NCBI GenBank assembly: GCA_902493985.1 | Contig: CABURR010000026.1 | Location: forward strand, 1 to 28,745 | Length of the DNA stretch: 28,745 nucleotides | Origin: an uncultured Collinsella sp. | GTDB taxonomy: Bacteria; Actinomycetota; Coriobacteriia; Coriobacteriales; Coriobacteriaceae | Direction: 5' to 3' | Part shown: piece after piece, positions 13,816 through 23,506 of the stretch | How the letters are laid out: the number at the start of each line of letters is the position of its first letter | Numbering within the stretch: position 1 is the first letter of the stretch | Made by a program: the position numbers and the translations under genes | The notes under the pieces: generated by a model | Seen by the model: the letters and a program-made list of their open reading frames with translations, nothing else | Databases searched by the model: none | What the model was told of the DNA's origin: nothing

Positions 13816-15120
13816 ATGGACAACCTTGCCAAACCCACAAACCGCGTGCTGTTTTTAGTTAGCGTTGCCGTGACCGGTGCGTTCGCAGGTGCCGCGGTCT
13901 GGCTGTTCTTTTTTGCGATGGAGCACGGTATCGACTATCTGTGGACCGAGATCCCCCACATGCTGGGCGCGGCGTCGCCCGAACTCGCCAGCGGCCCGTT
14001 CGGTTTTCTGCCGTATCCGTTTTTCGTCTGCCTGCTGGGCGGCCTGCTGATCGGCCTGTACGAAAAGCTTACGGGCACCAAGACCGACGACCTCAACCAG
14101 GTGATGGCTAAGGTTAAGCAAGACGGGCGCTACCCGTACGACAACCTGGGCAAGCTTTCGCTCGCGGCATTGCTGCCGCTGCTGTTTGGCGGAAGTATTG
14201 GACCGGAGGCCGGCCTGACCGGCGTTATCGCGGGTCTGTGCAGCTGGGTCGGCGACCGCATGCGCCGCTTTGGCGCCGAGTTCAGGGAGCTCACGCTGTT
14301 GGGCACCCAGGCCGCGCTGACGGCGCTCTTTACCGCGCCCGTCTTTGGCTTTGTGGCGCCGCTCGCCGGTAGCGCCGACGGCCAGGGCGAAGACGCCGGC
14401 GATGGGTCCGCGTCCGGCGAGATCACCATCAAGCTGCCCAAGGCACAGAAGACGGTGGTCTACGGTATCGCGATCGCTGGCGGTCTGGGCACCTACCTGC
14501 TGCTCGGCCAGGTTATGGGCGGCGGCATGGGCATGCCCAGGTTCGAGGCCGCCGAGGTGGGCAACCTGGAGCTTGCCTGGCTCATCCCGCTGGCGTTGGT
14601 TGGCACCGTTCGCGGCTGGCTGTACTTTGTCTCGGAGCACGCGAGCGAGGCGCTGTCCCATGCAATAGGGGAGCGTCCTGTCGTCAAGGCCATGCTGGCC
14701 GGTCTGGCGCTCGCCATCTGCGGCACGGTCTTGCCCTACACCATGTTTGCCGGCGAGACCCAGGCCGATGTACTTATGGAGACCTACCTCACCATTCCCG
14801 CCGGCGTGCTTATCGCGACCGGTCTTGTTAAGGCCATGCTGACGCCCGCCCTCATCAACCTTGGTTGGCGCGGCGGCCACTTCTTCCCCGTTATCTTCTC
14901 GGGCGTAAGCCTGGGCTATGGCCTTGCCATCCTCACCGGCGCAGATCCGGTCTTTTGCGTCGCCGTCTGCACGGCATCGACGATGGGCGCCGTCATGCGC
15001 CAGCCTGTCATGGTTGTGGGCCTGCTGCTTATGTGTTTCCCACTCAAGGGTATCGTCTGCATGATCATCGCCGCAGCCATTGCCGCTGGCATTCCACTGC
15101 CCAAGCCGCTGCGCAAGTAG
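13816..15120 (+). CDS. ClC-type chloride channel/transporter, YfeO-like
   Basis: The 434-residue, roughly ten-helix membrane protein belongs to the ClC family. GGSIGPEAG at about residues 125-133 corresponds to the GxEGP anion-filter loop, and GWRGGHFFPVIFSGVSLG at about 350-367 to the GxFxP loop; both forms resemble E. coli YfeO more than ClcA. Between helices, near residues 186-203, is a hydrophilic linker rich in Gly, Asp and Glu (SADGQGEDAGDGSASG) that most relatives would not need. No CBS domain is fused. The start has GGGAGG upstream. Transported ion (chloride, fluoride or other) and whether it is a channel or an H+ antiporter are not determinable by eye. Confidence 0.85.
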   Translation: MDNLAKPTNRVLFLVSVAVTGAFAGAAVWLFFFAMEHGIDYLWTEIPHMLGAASPELASGPFGFLPYPFFVCLLGGLLIGLYEKLTGTKTDDLNQVMAKVKQDGRYPYDNLGKLSLAALLPLLFGGSIGPEAGLTGVIAGLCSWVGDRMRRFGAEFRELTLLGTQAALTALFTAPVFGFVAPLAGSADGQGEDAGDGSASGEITIKLPKAQKTVVYGIAIAGGLGTYLLLGQVMGGGMGMPRFEAAEVGNLELAWLIPLALVGTVRGWLYFVSEHASEALSHAIGERPVVKAMLAGLALAICGTVLPYTMFAGETQADVLMETYLTIPAGVLIATGLVKAMLTPALINLGWRGGHFFPVIFSGVSLGYGLAILTGADPVFCVAVCTASTMGAVMRQPVMVVGLLLMCFPLKGIVCMIIAAAIAAGIPLPKPLRK

Positions 15121-15214
15121 CGCGGCAGCGCGCGGTCAGTACAAACATCTCAAGTCCGGTGCGGGCGCTGTGTCACGGATTTGCGGGTGGACTGGATTTC
15201 GTTCGGTATCGGCG

Positions 15215-16090
15215 CTACTTCCAAATTGCAAGCGCGGCGGTGCCCAGTACGATGAGGACGAGACCGATGGCGCTGCGGCGGGAGAGTTTTTCGTTGAATG
15301 CCAGGCGCGCAAATAGCACCGATACGACAATCGATAGTTTGTCGATCTGCACCACGACACTCACCTGGCCTGCAGCGATGGCATAGTAATAGAGCAGCCA
15401 CGATGCTCCAGTCGCGATGCCCGATGTTGCGAGAAATGTGAGTTCGCGCCGGTCAACGTGCGCGACCTGCTCCAGTTTTCCCTTGGCTGCCACGATTGCC
15501 CATGCCATAACCAGTACCACGCAGGTGCGGATTGCCGTGGCCAGGTTTGACTCGACGCCTTCGATGCCGATCTTGGCGAGGACGGAGGTGAGTGCCGCGA
15601 ACACGGCGGCGCCGAGGGCGTAAGCGAGCCAGGTTCGGTCTTGCTGCTGCTCGGGTTCGGCGGACTGCTTCTTCTCGATCATTAAAAACGTGCCGAGGGT
15701 GATGACAGCGGTTCCCACGAGCTTAACCGCAAGGTTGCTCGTCTCGTCAAAAAGCGCGATGGCGACCAGCGCGGCGAGCACGGTGCTCATCTTGTCGACC
15801 GGTACGACCTTATTGACATTTCCGATGCTCAACGCCTTAAAGTAACAGATCCACGAAGCACCGGTAGCGAGTCCCGAGAGGACGAGAAAGAGCCAGGATC
15901 TGGGTTCGATGCTGCCAATGGTTCCAATGGATCCAGAAATGCCCGCCATTACCCAGGCGAAAACGAGCACCACGCAGGTGCGAATGGCCGTCGCGACATC
16001 GGAGTCGGTCTGCTTGATGCCGCATTTGGCCAAGATGGATGTGATGCCGGCAAAGAATGCTGACGCAAATGCTGCGACAACCCACGACAC
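15215..16090 (-). CDS. EamA/DMT-family transporter
   Basis: The 291-residue integral membrane protein has ten predicted helices arranged as two EamA repeats (about 1-137 and 152-290). The repeat is visible in sequence: ADSDVATAIRTCVVLVFAWV-like segments occur in both halves (TDSDVATAIRTCVVLVFAWV and ESNLATAIRTCVVLVMAWAI), as do ATGASWICYFKALSIG and ATGASWLLYYYAIAAG. The start is GTG at 16090, with AGGAGG 10 bases upstream. A short inverted repeat (GGATAA / TTATCC, 16108-16124) lies in the leader. Drug/metabolite transporters of this kind usually export amino acids, nucleosides or other metabolites. The strong internal duplication suggests a member close to the ancestral fused form. Substrate unknown. 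Confidence 0.88.
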   Translation of the reverse strand: MSWVVAAFASAFFAGITSILAKCGIKQTDSDVATAIRTCVVLVFAWVMAGISGSIGTIGSIEPRSWLFLVLSGLATGASWICYFKALSIGNVNKVVPVDKMSTVLAALVAIALFDETSNLAVKLVGTAVITLGTFLMIEKKQSAEPEQQQDRTWLAYALGAAVFAALTSVLAKIGIEGVESNLATAIRTCVVLVMAWAIVAAKGKLEQVAHVDRRELTFLATSGIATGASWLLYYYAIAAGQVSVVVQIDKLSIVVSVLFARLAFNEKLSRRSAIGLVLIVLGTAALAIWK

Positions 16091-16361
16091 GGGTGCGGTG
16101 CCTCCTTGGATAATGGGTTTATCCTGCGAGTTTTATGGACATGAGGATACCGCCCCGCCATGAAGGTTTGATATGGCCGCGGCGAGACGGGGGTTATGTT
16201 CCGGGGAGCCATTTGGTGAAGGCTCGAATTGTCGATATGCTGTCGACTTCTCTTTGGTTTCCAAGATCTAAACGGCATGCTTCGAAGGGCGGCGGCGTTG
16301 TTGCTGCTTCGTCTTATCTAGTAAATGAGGTGGGGTGCCGCCCAAGTCCTTTAGCTGTCGA

Positions 16362-17060
16362 TTACAGATCGCGTGCTCGATAGACCTTGGTGCTGACGGT
16401 GCAGCTGATTGCACATAGCGCGAGGGCCAGTACGGCAATTCCTGCGCACAGACCGCCAAGGACGGCAGGATCGGGATTCGCTCCGGCAATCGACATGAGC
16501 CAGTTGCTAATGGGGTTGGAAGAGCTCAGCATTGCCATGGTACCGCAGCCCATCAGGGCAAACAGGCCGACGGAAAGGCGCAGCGCCTCCATGTGTCCAA
16601 ATCGAAAGAACAGCGGCTGTGCCAAAAACACCATCATGAGGGAGATGAGCATCGATGCGGCGGAGGCTATTGTGATCTCAAAGACGGTCTGTCCCGTCGA
16701 AGGAATGCCCGTGTGATCGAAGAACGGAAGGGCGATGATGTTCAAAAGCACGGCGGCGCATGCCATGACGGCCGAGAAAGCAATAATGCACAGGTAGCGT
16801 GCGCAGATGATGTCTTTGCGCGAGAACGGCAGCGTTGCCCGATAGCGCTCCCAGCCGTTTTGGTTATCGTAGCCAGCCAGTGAGTTCATGAATATGATGG
16901 GTGACATGGCACTGACGGCGCAGGCGCCGGCGCTTATGCCGGAATCACCGTCCGATGCGTTGGCGAGGGTCAACACGACGAATATAAACAGGCTGACGCC
17001 CGCGATGCTCGGGACGAGCGTGCGAACGATGGCGAGCTCGGATATAAAGGCGCGTTTCAT
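16362..17060 (-). CDS. ABC-2 type transporter permease
   Basis: The 232-residue protein has about six membrane helices. An N-terminal MKRAFISELAIVRTLVPSIAG, then FMNSLAGYDNQNGWERYRATLPFSRKDIICARYLC, match the ABC2_membrane_5 pattern, where a conserved WERYxxxLP(F/V)SR segment follows the second helix. The start overlaps the stop of the ATPase gene by four bases (ATGA), so it is translationally coupled. Together with the ATPase and the YtrA-type regulator it forms a typical cell-envelope-stress or drug-efflux ABC operon. Substrate unknown. The 271 bases between this gene and the EamA gene hold nothing I can name. Confidence 0.87.
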   Translation of the reverse strand: MKRAFISELAIVRTLVPSIAGVSLFIFVVLTLANASDGDSGISAGACAVSAMSPIIFMNSLAGYDNQNGWERYRATLPFSRKDIICARYLCIIAFSAVMACAAVLLNIIALPFFDHTGIPSTGQTVFEITIASAASMLISLMMVFLAQPLFFRFGHMEALRLSVGLFALMGCGTMAMLSSSNPISNWLMSIAGANPDPAVLGGLCAGIAVLALALCAISCTVSTKVYRARDL

Positions 17061-17938
17061 TTCGAAGCCCCTTTCAGCGTGAGGCGCAGATAGTCATCAA
17101 TGGTTGCCCGATCGCAGGGAATCTCGGGAAAGGCCTCGAGCGTTTCGCGACGGTTGGGTACGAGGACGTCCACGCTGTAGACGTGGTGGACGGCACGGGC
17201 GCCTTCGACGCAAGCCATAAGCTCGGCAGCCTGCGCTTGGGTACAGTGGGCGATGCCGGCGCGGTCGGTAATATCCTCGCGCGGTAGGTCAAAAATAATC
17301 GAGCCGTTATCGATGCAGATGACGCGGTCGGCGGCGCGATCGAGGTCGGATGTAATGTGGCTCGAGAGCAGCACGCTGTGCTGGCCGTCGGCGACAAAGG
17401 CAAGCAGCTCATCAAGCAGTTCCTCGCGTGCCATGGGATCGAGGCCCGCGGTGGCTTCGTCCAAAACGAGCAGCTTGGCATTGTGGCTGAGTGCACAGGC
17501 AAGCTGCAGTTTCATGCCCATGCCGCGGGAGAGGTCCTTGACTTTTGTCTTGGGATCGAGGCCAAACCGGTTGATGAATCCGGCGAACGTTTCGCGGTCC
17601 CACGTGGGGTACGCCGGGCCTACGAGCGACTCGATCTGGCCCACCTTGAGCGTGGAGGGGAAGGGGCATGTGTCCAGGACAAGACCGACGCGGGAGCGCA
17701 GGCAGCGCTGTGTCTCATCGGGCGCGTCGGCGCCACAGCGCTGCCCAAACAGGCGCACCTCGCCGGCATCGAGCTTGATAAGCCCGAGCACGGCGCGAAT
17801 GGTCGTTGTCTTGCCGGCACCGTTAGCGCCCACAAAGCCAACAATCTGGCCGGGCTCCACGGCGAGCGTGACATCACGCAGCGAAAAACAGTCGCTCACG
17901 CGGCGTGAGACACCTTTGAGTTCTAGCAAGTTTTGCAT
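17057..17938 (-). CDS. ABC transporter ATP-binding protein
   Basis: This 293-residue ATPase has Walker A GANGAGKTT (Lys43), the signature region LSRGMGMKLQLACAL, Walker B LLVLDEATAGLDP and the switch segment LLSSHITSDLDRAADRV. After the ATPase core, the last 70 or so residues form the extra C-terminal domain seen in single-domain ABC ATPases of the YtrB/BcrA type. The ATG at 17938 has AAAGG upstream. It lies 23 bases downstream of the regulator and overlaps the permease. It powers the permease encoded by the next gene. Confidence 0.93.
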   Translation of the reverse strand: MQNLLELKGVSRRVSDCFSLRDVTLAVEPGQIVGFVGANGAGKTTTIRAVLGLIKLDAGEVRLFGQRCGADAPDETQRCLRSRVGLVLDTCPFPSTLKVGQIESLVGPAYPTWDRETFAGFINRFGLDPKTKVKDLSRGMGMKLQLACALSHNAKLLVLDEATAGLDPMAREELLDELLAFVADGQHSVLLSSHITSDLDRAADRVICIDNGSIIFDLPREDITDRAGIAHCTQAQAAELMACVEGARAVHHVYSVDVLVPNRRETLEAFPEIPCDRATIDDYLRLTLKGASK

Positions 17939-17961
17939 GGTATAGCCTTTCTTGCAGATGG

Positions 17962-18342
17962 CTACTGCATGGTTTCGGGGGCTACCAGGTCGAGCATCTC
18001 GTGCAGTTTGTCGCGCGTGACGCCCAAGGCTTCGGCTTGGCTTGCCGCTTTCGCAAGCAGCTCTTCGATATGGCAGAGCTGGTTTTCGCGCAAGAGCTCC
18101 TGGTTGCCCTCGGCGACAAAACAGCCCTTGCCCTGCACGGTGCAGATAAACCCGAGCTGCTCCAGGTCGGCGTAGGCGCGCTTGGTGGTGATGACGCTCA
18201 CGCCAAGATCGCTCGCGAGTGCACGGATGCTGGGGAGTTTGGCTCCCGCAGCGAGCGTGCCCGATAAGATCTGAGCTTTGACTTGCGAGGTTATCTGCTC
18301 GTAGATGGGCTTATCGCTCGAATTGGATAGGATGATGTCCAC
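17962..18342 (-). CDS. GntR-family (YtrA-type) transcriptional repressor
   Basis: The 126-residue protein has an N-terminal winged helix (PIYEQITSQVKAQILSGTLAAGAKLPSIRALASDLGVSVITTKRAYADLEQLGFI) and only a short helical C-terminal region. That is the YtrA subclass, which controls its own ABC transporter operon. The start is GTG at 18342 with AAGGAG upstream. It is first in the operon with the ATPase and permease. A 9-base perfect palindrome overlaps its promoter (18370-18403). By family precedent it represses the operon until a cell-wall-active compound or similar signal appears. Confidence 0.9.
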   Translation of the reverse strand: MDIILSNSSDKPIYEQITSQVKAQILSGTLAAGAKLPSIRALASDLGVSVITTKRAYADLEQLGFICTVQGKGCFVAEGNQELLRENQLCHIEELLAKAASQAEALGVTRDKLHEMLDLVAPETMQ

Positions 18343-18369
18343 AGCGGCTCCTTAGCTGTTGGGCTACAC

Positions 18370-18420
18370 GTGTATATAACCGGTAAGCACAGTATATATA
18401 CACTATGCACAGTTATGCAA
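18370..18420 (-). promoter_or_regulatory. Promoter and YtrA-type operator of the ABC operon
   Basis: GTGTATATA (18370-18378) and TATATACAC (18395-18403) are perfect inverted repeats with a 16-base spacer, matching the long-spacer sites of YtrA-type regulators. On the minus strand TTGCAT (18415-18420) and TATACT (18391-18396), 18 bases apart, form a promoter. The right arm covers the -10 and the left arm lies just downstream of the expected transcript start, so binding would block transcription. Confidence 0.7.
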
Positions 18421-18504
18421 GAGGCAAATGTGGATTGGGCCGGCTACCCAGGCCCCAACTGATGAATTTGTCCTGATAGGCGCCCTAGAGCGGGATTTCG
18501 CGGC

Positions 18505-18510
18505 TACAAT
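18505..18510 (+). promoter_or_regulatory. TACAAT -10 box for prfC
   Basis: TACAAT lies 48 bases before the prfC start codon. No convincing -35 is seen, so the assignment is tentative. Confidence 0.35.
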
Positions 18511-18557
18511 AGGGCGGTTACATCGACGTAATGCACTCAATGCAAGAAAGGATCCGC

Positions 18558-20171
<1,614 letters not shown>

Positions 20172-20177
20172 CGCATC

Positions 20178-20205
20178 GCGCGGTGGCCCTGTGGGGCTGC
20201 CGCGC
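20178..20205 (+). terminator. GC-rich hairpin after prfC
   Basis: GCGCGGTGGCCC and GGGGCTGCCGCGC pair with about one wobble and one mismatch around TGT, 7 bases after the prfC stop. What follows is CGCTTGCTTGC, not a clean T-run. Confidence 0.5.
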
Positions 20206-20212
20206 CGCTTGC

Positions 20213-20320
20213 TTGCCTGATGCCGTGTGAGCGGCTATCATACCCACCGTCGTCTCAAGACCGGGGCGTCCGAGCAGTTCGGGTCCGATATCCTGCTCGT
20301 TAAACCTAAAACCAAAGGAG
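20213..20320 (+). promoter_or_regulatory. Promoter and structured leader of the VUT transporter gene
   Basis: TTGCCT (20213-20218) and TATCAT (20236-20241) are 17 bases apart, placing the transcript start near 20248 and giving a leader of about 80 bases. In it CGAGCAG (20271-20277) pairs perfectly with CTGCTCG (20293-20299). GACC (20259-20262) can pair with GGTC in the loop (20282-20285), giving a pseudoknot order. An A-rich tail then runs into the AGGAG at 20316-20320. This layout recalls preQ1-type riboswitches, and the gene it precedes is of a family that imports queuosine precursors. I could not match a defined riboswitch consensus. Confidence 0.4.
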
Positions 20321-20326
20321 TACATA

Positions 20327-21049
20327 ATGATCAAGAAGGTCATGGAGGACTATAAGGTCCTGTTGCGGAGCATTCCCGCGGCAACGGTTTCGCTGTTTTT
20401 CGTGAGTGTCATCATGATGAACCTGCTGGCCAACAAAGAGCTCATCAGCCTGCCGTATCTGGCACTCGATTGCGGCTTTGTGGTGAGCTGGGTTTCGTTT
20501 TTGTGCCAGGACATGATCTGCAAGCGCTTTGGCGCCAAGGCATCCATCAAAATCTCTATCCTCGCGCTGCTGGTCAACCTGGCCGTGAGCCTGTGCTTTT
20601 GGGCATGTTCGCTCACGCCCGGCATGTGGGGCGCCTACTACGACACGGGCATGATTGAGGTCAACACCGCCCTTAACGCCACCATCGGCGGCACCTGGTA
20701 CGTGGTGCTGGGCTCTTCGCTGGCAATGCTCGTTTCTGCCGTGGTTAACTCCACGCTCAACCAGTCGCTCGGCCGCATGCTCAAGAAGAATAACTTTGCG
20801 AGCTTTGCCTTCCGTTCCTATGTGTCCACGGGTGTTGGCCAGTTTATCGACAACCTGGTCTTTGCCATCGTGGTGAGCCACACGTTCTTTGGTTGGACCT
20901 GGGTGCAGGTCCTCATGTGCTCGCTGACCGGCGCTGTTGCTGAGCTGCTGTGCGAGGTCTTCCTGAGCCCCGTGGGCTACAAGGTCGTGCGCGGCTGGGA
21001 GCGCGAGAATGTGGGTTCCGAGTACCTCGAGCGCCACGCAACCGCCTAA
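20327..21049 (+). CDS. VUT-family (YhhQ-like) queuosine precursor transporter
   Basis: This 240-residue integral membrane protein has about six helices. The segments LFFVSVIMMNLLANKEL, DCGFVVSWVSFLCQDMICKRFGAKAS, a central GGTWYVVLGSSLAMLVSAVVNSTLNQ, and TGVGQFIDNLVFAIVVSH match the vitamin-uptake-transporter-like (DUF165) family. E. coli YhhQ of this family imports the queuosine precursors preQ0 and preQ1. Gut anaerobes often salvage these bases. The ATG at 20327 follows AAAGGAG. The SDR gene starts 10 bases after its stop and is probably co-transcribed. The transported precursor cannot be read from sequence. Confidence 0.85.
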   Translation: MIKKVMEDYKVLLRSIPAATVSLFFVSVIMMNLLANKELISLPYLALDCGFVVSWVSFLCQDMICKRFGAKASIKISILALLVNLAVSLCFWACSLTPGMWGAYYDTGMIEVNTALNATIGGTWYVVLGSSLAMLVSAVVNSTLNQSLGRMLKKNNFASFAFRSYVSTGVGQFIDNLVFAIVVSHTFFGWTWVQVLMCSLTGAVAELLCEVFLSPVGYKVVRGWERENVGSEYLERHATA

Positions 21050-21058
21050 GGAGCAAGT

Positions 21059-21739
21059 ATGCGGGTTTTGATCACGGGCGCTTCGGGCGGTATCGGAGCC
21101 GCGTGCGTGCAGCGCTTTTTGGACGAGGGCCACGAGGTCGTGGGCTTTGATCTGCTGCCGGCGGCGATCGAACACGAGCGCTACCGCCATCTGATCGTTG
21201 ATGTCCGCAAGCCGGACGCGTTTCCGGACGACCTTGAACCCCAGGTAATCGTGAACGTTGCCGGTGTGCAGGATTCGACTGACGACATCGCCGCCAACCT
21301 GTGTGGCACCATCAACGTGACCGAGCGCTACGCCTTTGTGGGGGAGGGGCTCGCCGCCAAGCCTGCGCCGGCTATCAAATCCGTGGTCAATGTGGGGTCG
21401 GCGAGCGGGCATACGGGATCGGAGTTTCCCGCCTATGCCGCCAGCAAGGGCGGCGTTATCGCCTACACCAAGAACCTTGCAAACCGCCTGGCACCGCAGG
21501 CCATCGCCAACAGTGTGGACCCGGGCGGCGTTATCACACCGCTCAACCGTTGCGTGATGGAAGACGAGCACCTGTGGAACCAGATTATGGAGCTCACGCC
21601 GCTTAAGCGCTGGGCCACTGCCCAAGAGATCGCCGAGTGGATCTACTTTGTGGGCGTGACCAACCGGTTTATGACCGGGCAGAGCCTGCTGATCGATGGC
21701 GGCGAGGCCGGCCGCACACAATTTATTTGGCCCGAATAG
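21059..21739 (+). CDS. Short-chain dehydrogenase/reductase
   Basis: The 226-residue protein has a complete classical SDR core: nucleotide-binding TGASGGIG at residues 6-13, NVAG, a catalytic serine in NVGSASG, the YAASK motif (Tyr126, Lys130), and the DPGGVITPL segment. The acidic residue after the second strand (GFDLL) suggests preference for NAD(H). It is somewhat shorter than usual, lacking residues between strands three and four. GGAG precedes the ATG, and the gene directly follows the VUT transporter, ending in a clear terminator. Substrate unknown; pairing with a precursor transporter may be functional or accidental. Confidence 0.88.
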   Translation: MRVLITGASGGIGAACVQRFLDEGHEVVGFDLLPAAIEHERYRHLIVDVRKPDAFPDDLEPQVIVNVAGVQDSTDDIAANLCGTINVTERYAFVGEGLAAKPAPAIKSVVNVGSASGHTGSEFPAYAASKGGVIAYTKNLANRLAPQAIANSVDPGGVITPLNRCVMEDEHLWNQIMELTPLKRWATAQEIAEWIYFVGVTNRFMTGQSLLIDGGEAGRTQFIWPE

Positions 21740-21740
21740 G

Positions 21741-21776
21741 AAACGCGCCCGATGGAAAGCTGTCGGGCGCGTTTTT
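21741..21776 (+). terminator. Rho-independent terminator after the SDR gene
   Basis: AAACGCGCCCGA (21741-21752) pairs perfectly with TCGGGCGCGTTT (21763-21774), followed by further T residues (five in all from 21772). It also sits 14 bases from the stop of the convergent ung gene and has an A-run on its left, so it may work both ways. Confidence 0.88.
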
Positions 21777-21789
21777 GATGTATCGATTT

Positions 21790-22515
21790 TTAGCCGAGGC
21801 AAGTCCAGTTGACGGGGGTCGAGCCGTGCTGTTCAAGTAGCCGATTGGCGGCAGAGAAGGGGCGCGACCCCATAAAAGCGGGGAGTTCTGCCGTGGCACG
21901 GTTGGCCGAAAGCGGCGAGGGGTGCGTAGAGGCCAGGCATAACTTGCCGGTTGCCTTGTCCGCGCCGGTAGCGGCGAGCTTGCCTTCGACCATCTGCTGG
22001 GCAAAGCGGCCCCATGCCAAAAAGACTACCGGCTGGGACAGCTGACAGCAGCGTTCGATAACGTAGTCGGTGAGCGTGCTCCAGCCCAGTTTGGCGTGCG
22101 AGTTGGCGGCATGCTCGCGCACGGTGAGCGTGGTGTTGAGAAGCAGGACGCCCTGTTGTGCCCATGGGGTTAGGTCTCCCGTGGCGGGAATGGGGCAGCC
22201 TAGATCGGCATTGAGCTCCTTGTAAATGTTGCGCAGGCTCGGCGGCAACTTGGTTTGCGTTGCGGGGACCGAGAACGACAGCCCCATGGCCTGGTTGGGC
22301 CCGTGATAGGGGTCTTGACCCAAGATGACAACCTTGACCTGGTCGGCCGGCGTGTAGGCGAGGGCATTGAGGATGTCGTCTTGTGCCGGGTAGATGGTTT
22401 GCTCGACACGCAAAAGGGCGATGCGCTCGAGCAGCTGGTTCGTAGTGTCACGTACCGGCTGCGGCGCATCGCCCAACCAAGTTGCTATGTTGCGGTCGCG
22501 GGTTGCGGTGTCCAT
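21790..22515 (-). CDS. ung: Uracil-DNA glycosylase
   Basis: The 241-residue, family 1 enzyme removes uracil from DNA as the first step of base excision repair. ILGQDPYHGPNQAMGLSFSV holds the catalytic Asp68 and the water-activating region. LLLNTTLTVREHAANSH is the uracil-recognition segment, VVFLAWGRFAQQM follows, and HPSPLSANR is the minor-groove leucine loop with the catalytic histidine. Length and order are normal. GGAG lies just before the ATG at 22515. It lies 88 bases downstream of the EamA gene on the same strand. Confidence 0.96.
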   Translation of the reverse strand: MDTATRDRNIATWLGDAPQPVRDTTNQLLERIALLRVEQTIYPAQDDILNALAYTPADQVKVVILGQDPYHGPNQAMGLSFSVPATQTKLPPSLRNIYKELNADLGCPIPATGDLTPWAQQGVLLLNTTLTVREHAANSHAKLGWSTLTDYVIERCCQLSQPVVFLAWGRFAQQMVEGKLAATGADKATGKLCLASTHPSPLSANRATAELPAFMGSRPFSAANRLLEQHGSTPVNWTCLG

Positions 22516-22603
22516 GGGGCTCCTTTATGGCAGATGCTCTGTTGGCATCTATTGTAAAGGCGCACCGGTTGCCTTTATGCCACGGCTGTATGAAGAGCGG
22601 GGT

Positions 22604-23506
22604 CTACGAGACTTGCTCGGGCGCTCCTGCCATGCGAGCCTGTCCATGTGCGCGAAGGCGCGGAAGCTCGACGGTTGCCACCATGACGCCGGTGAGGATG
22701 AGGGCGGCGCCAAAGAATGCGATGGGGCTCAGGACCTCGCCGACCAGGAAGAACGAGAAGACAGCGGAGCAGACCGGCTCGAGCGAGAAAGCGAAGCCGG
22801 TGGTCTCGGCAGGCACGTGGGGCTGCACGAGCGTCTGGGTGATAAAGCCGTAGGCAGAGCAGATGAGTGCGAGCGCGACGACGACCACGATCTCGCTGGG
22901 TGTGCCGGGAAGCGTGAAACCGCCAAAGGTGAATGCCGCGATGCCCGAGAACAAACCGCCAAAGCCCAGCTGCCAAACGCCCAGAGCCAGCGGGTCGACA
23001 TCTTCGACAAAGCGCTTCGCCACAATGATGTGTCCGGCGTAGACAAAGGCGGAGAGCAGCATGATGATCGCGCCCGGGTTCAGGCTGGTAAAGTCGGCGC
23101 CCGAGAGCAGCAGCATGCCGCAGGTGACGATGGCGGTGCCGACGAGCACTTTGCGCTCGGGGGCGCGACGCAGCAGGGCGGCGTTGGCAAACGGCACGAT
23201 CACGACCGTCAGGCTCTGCAAAAAGCCGGCAGTGGAGGCAGAGGTGAGGCTGGAGCCCAGGCACATGCAGGTGAGCTCGGTTGCCATGATGGCGCCGATG
23301 ATGGCGGCACGGACCATAAGGTCGCGGTTGATGCGGAAAGCGCGCTTGTGGAAGAGCAGCAGGCAAGCCGCAAAGGCGATGATGCAGCGCAGCGCGACGA
23401 TGCTCGTGGCGTTCATGCTGTCCATGCCGATCTTCATAAGGGGATACGAAAAGCCCCATGCGACGGGAACGGAAAATGAGAGCGCGATTGCTTTTTTGCG
23501 ATCCAT
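22604..23506 (-). CDS. EamA/DMT-family exporter divergent from a LysR regulator
   Basis: The 300-residue protein has ten predicted helices in two EamA repeats. It starts MDRKKAIALSFSVPVAWGFSYPLMKIGMDS, with ATELTCMCLGSSLTSASTAGFLQSL closing the third and fourth helices, and a second repeat from about residue 145 ending EVLSPIAFFGAALILTGVMVATVE. AAAGGAG precedes the ATG at 23506. It is divergent from, and likely controlled by, the LysR-type gene at 23665. Exporters in this arrangement often move amino acids or related metabolites; substrate unknown. Confidence 0.9.
   Translation of the reverse strand: MDRKKAIALSFSVPVAWGFSYPLMKIGMDSMNATSIVALRCIIAFAACLLLFHKRAFRINRDLMVRAAIIGAIMATELTCMCLGSSLTSASTAGFLQSLTVVIVPFANAALLRRAPERKVLVGTAIVTCGMLLLSGADFTSLNPGAIIMLLSAFVYAGHIIVAKRFVEDVDPLALGVWQLGFGGLFSGIAAFTFGGFTLPGTPSEIVVVVALALICSAYGFITQTLVQPHVPAETTGFAFSLEPVCSAVFSFFLVGEVLSPIAFFGAALILTGVMVATVELPRLRAHGQARMAGAPEQVS

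Noticed and set aside
16091..16361. Possible regulatory RNA or small gene between the EamA and ABC permease genes
   Set aside because: Apart from a short inverted repeat before the EamA start I see no stem structure, repeat or coding frame that stands out.
20306..21802. Minus-strand frame of almost 500 codons across the VUT and SDR genes
   Set aside because: It spans two unrelated, well-identified plus-strand genes and their intergenic region, and its translation is His/Arg-rich and without any known motif.
22394..23479. 361-codon plus-strand frame opposite the second EamA gene
   Set aside because: Its product is a low-complexity Asp/Gly/Glu/Arg chain, antisense to ten clear membrane helices.
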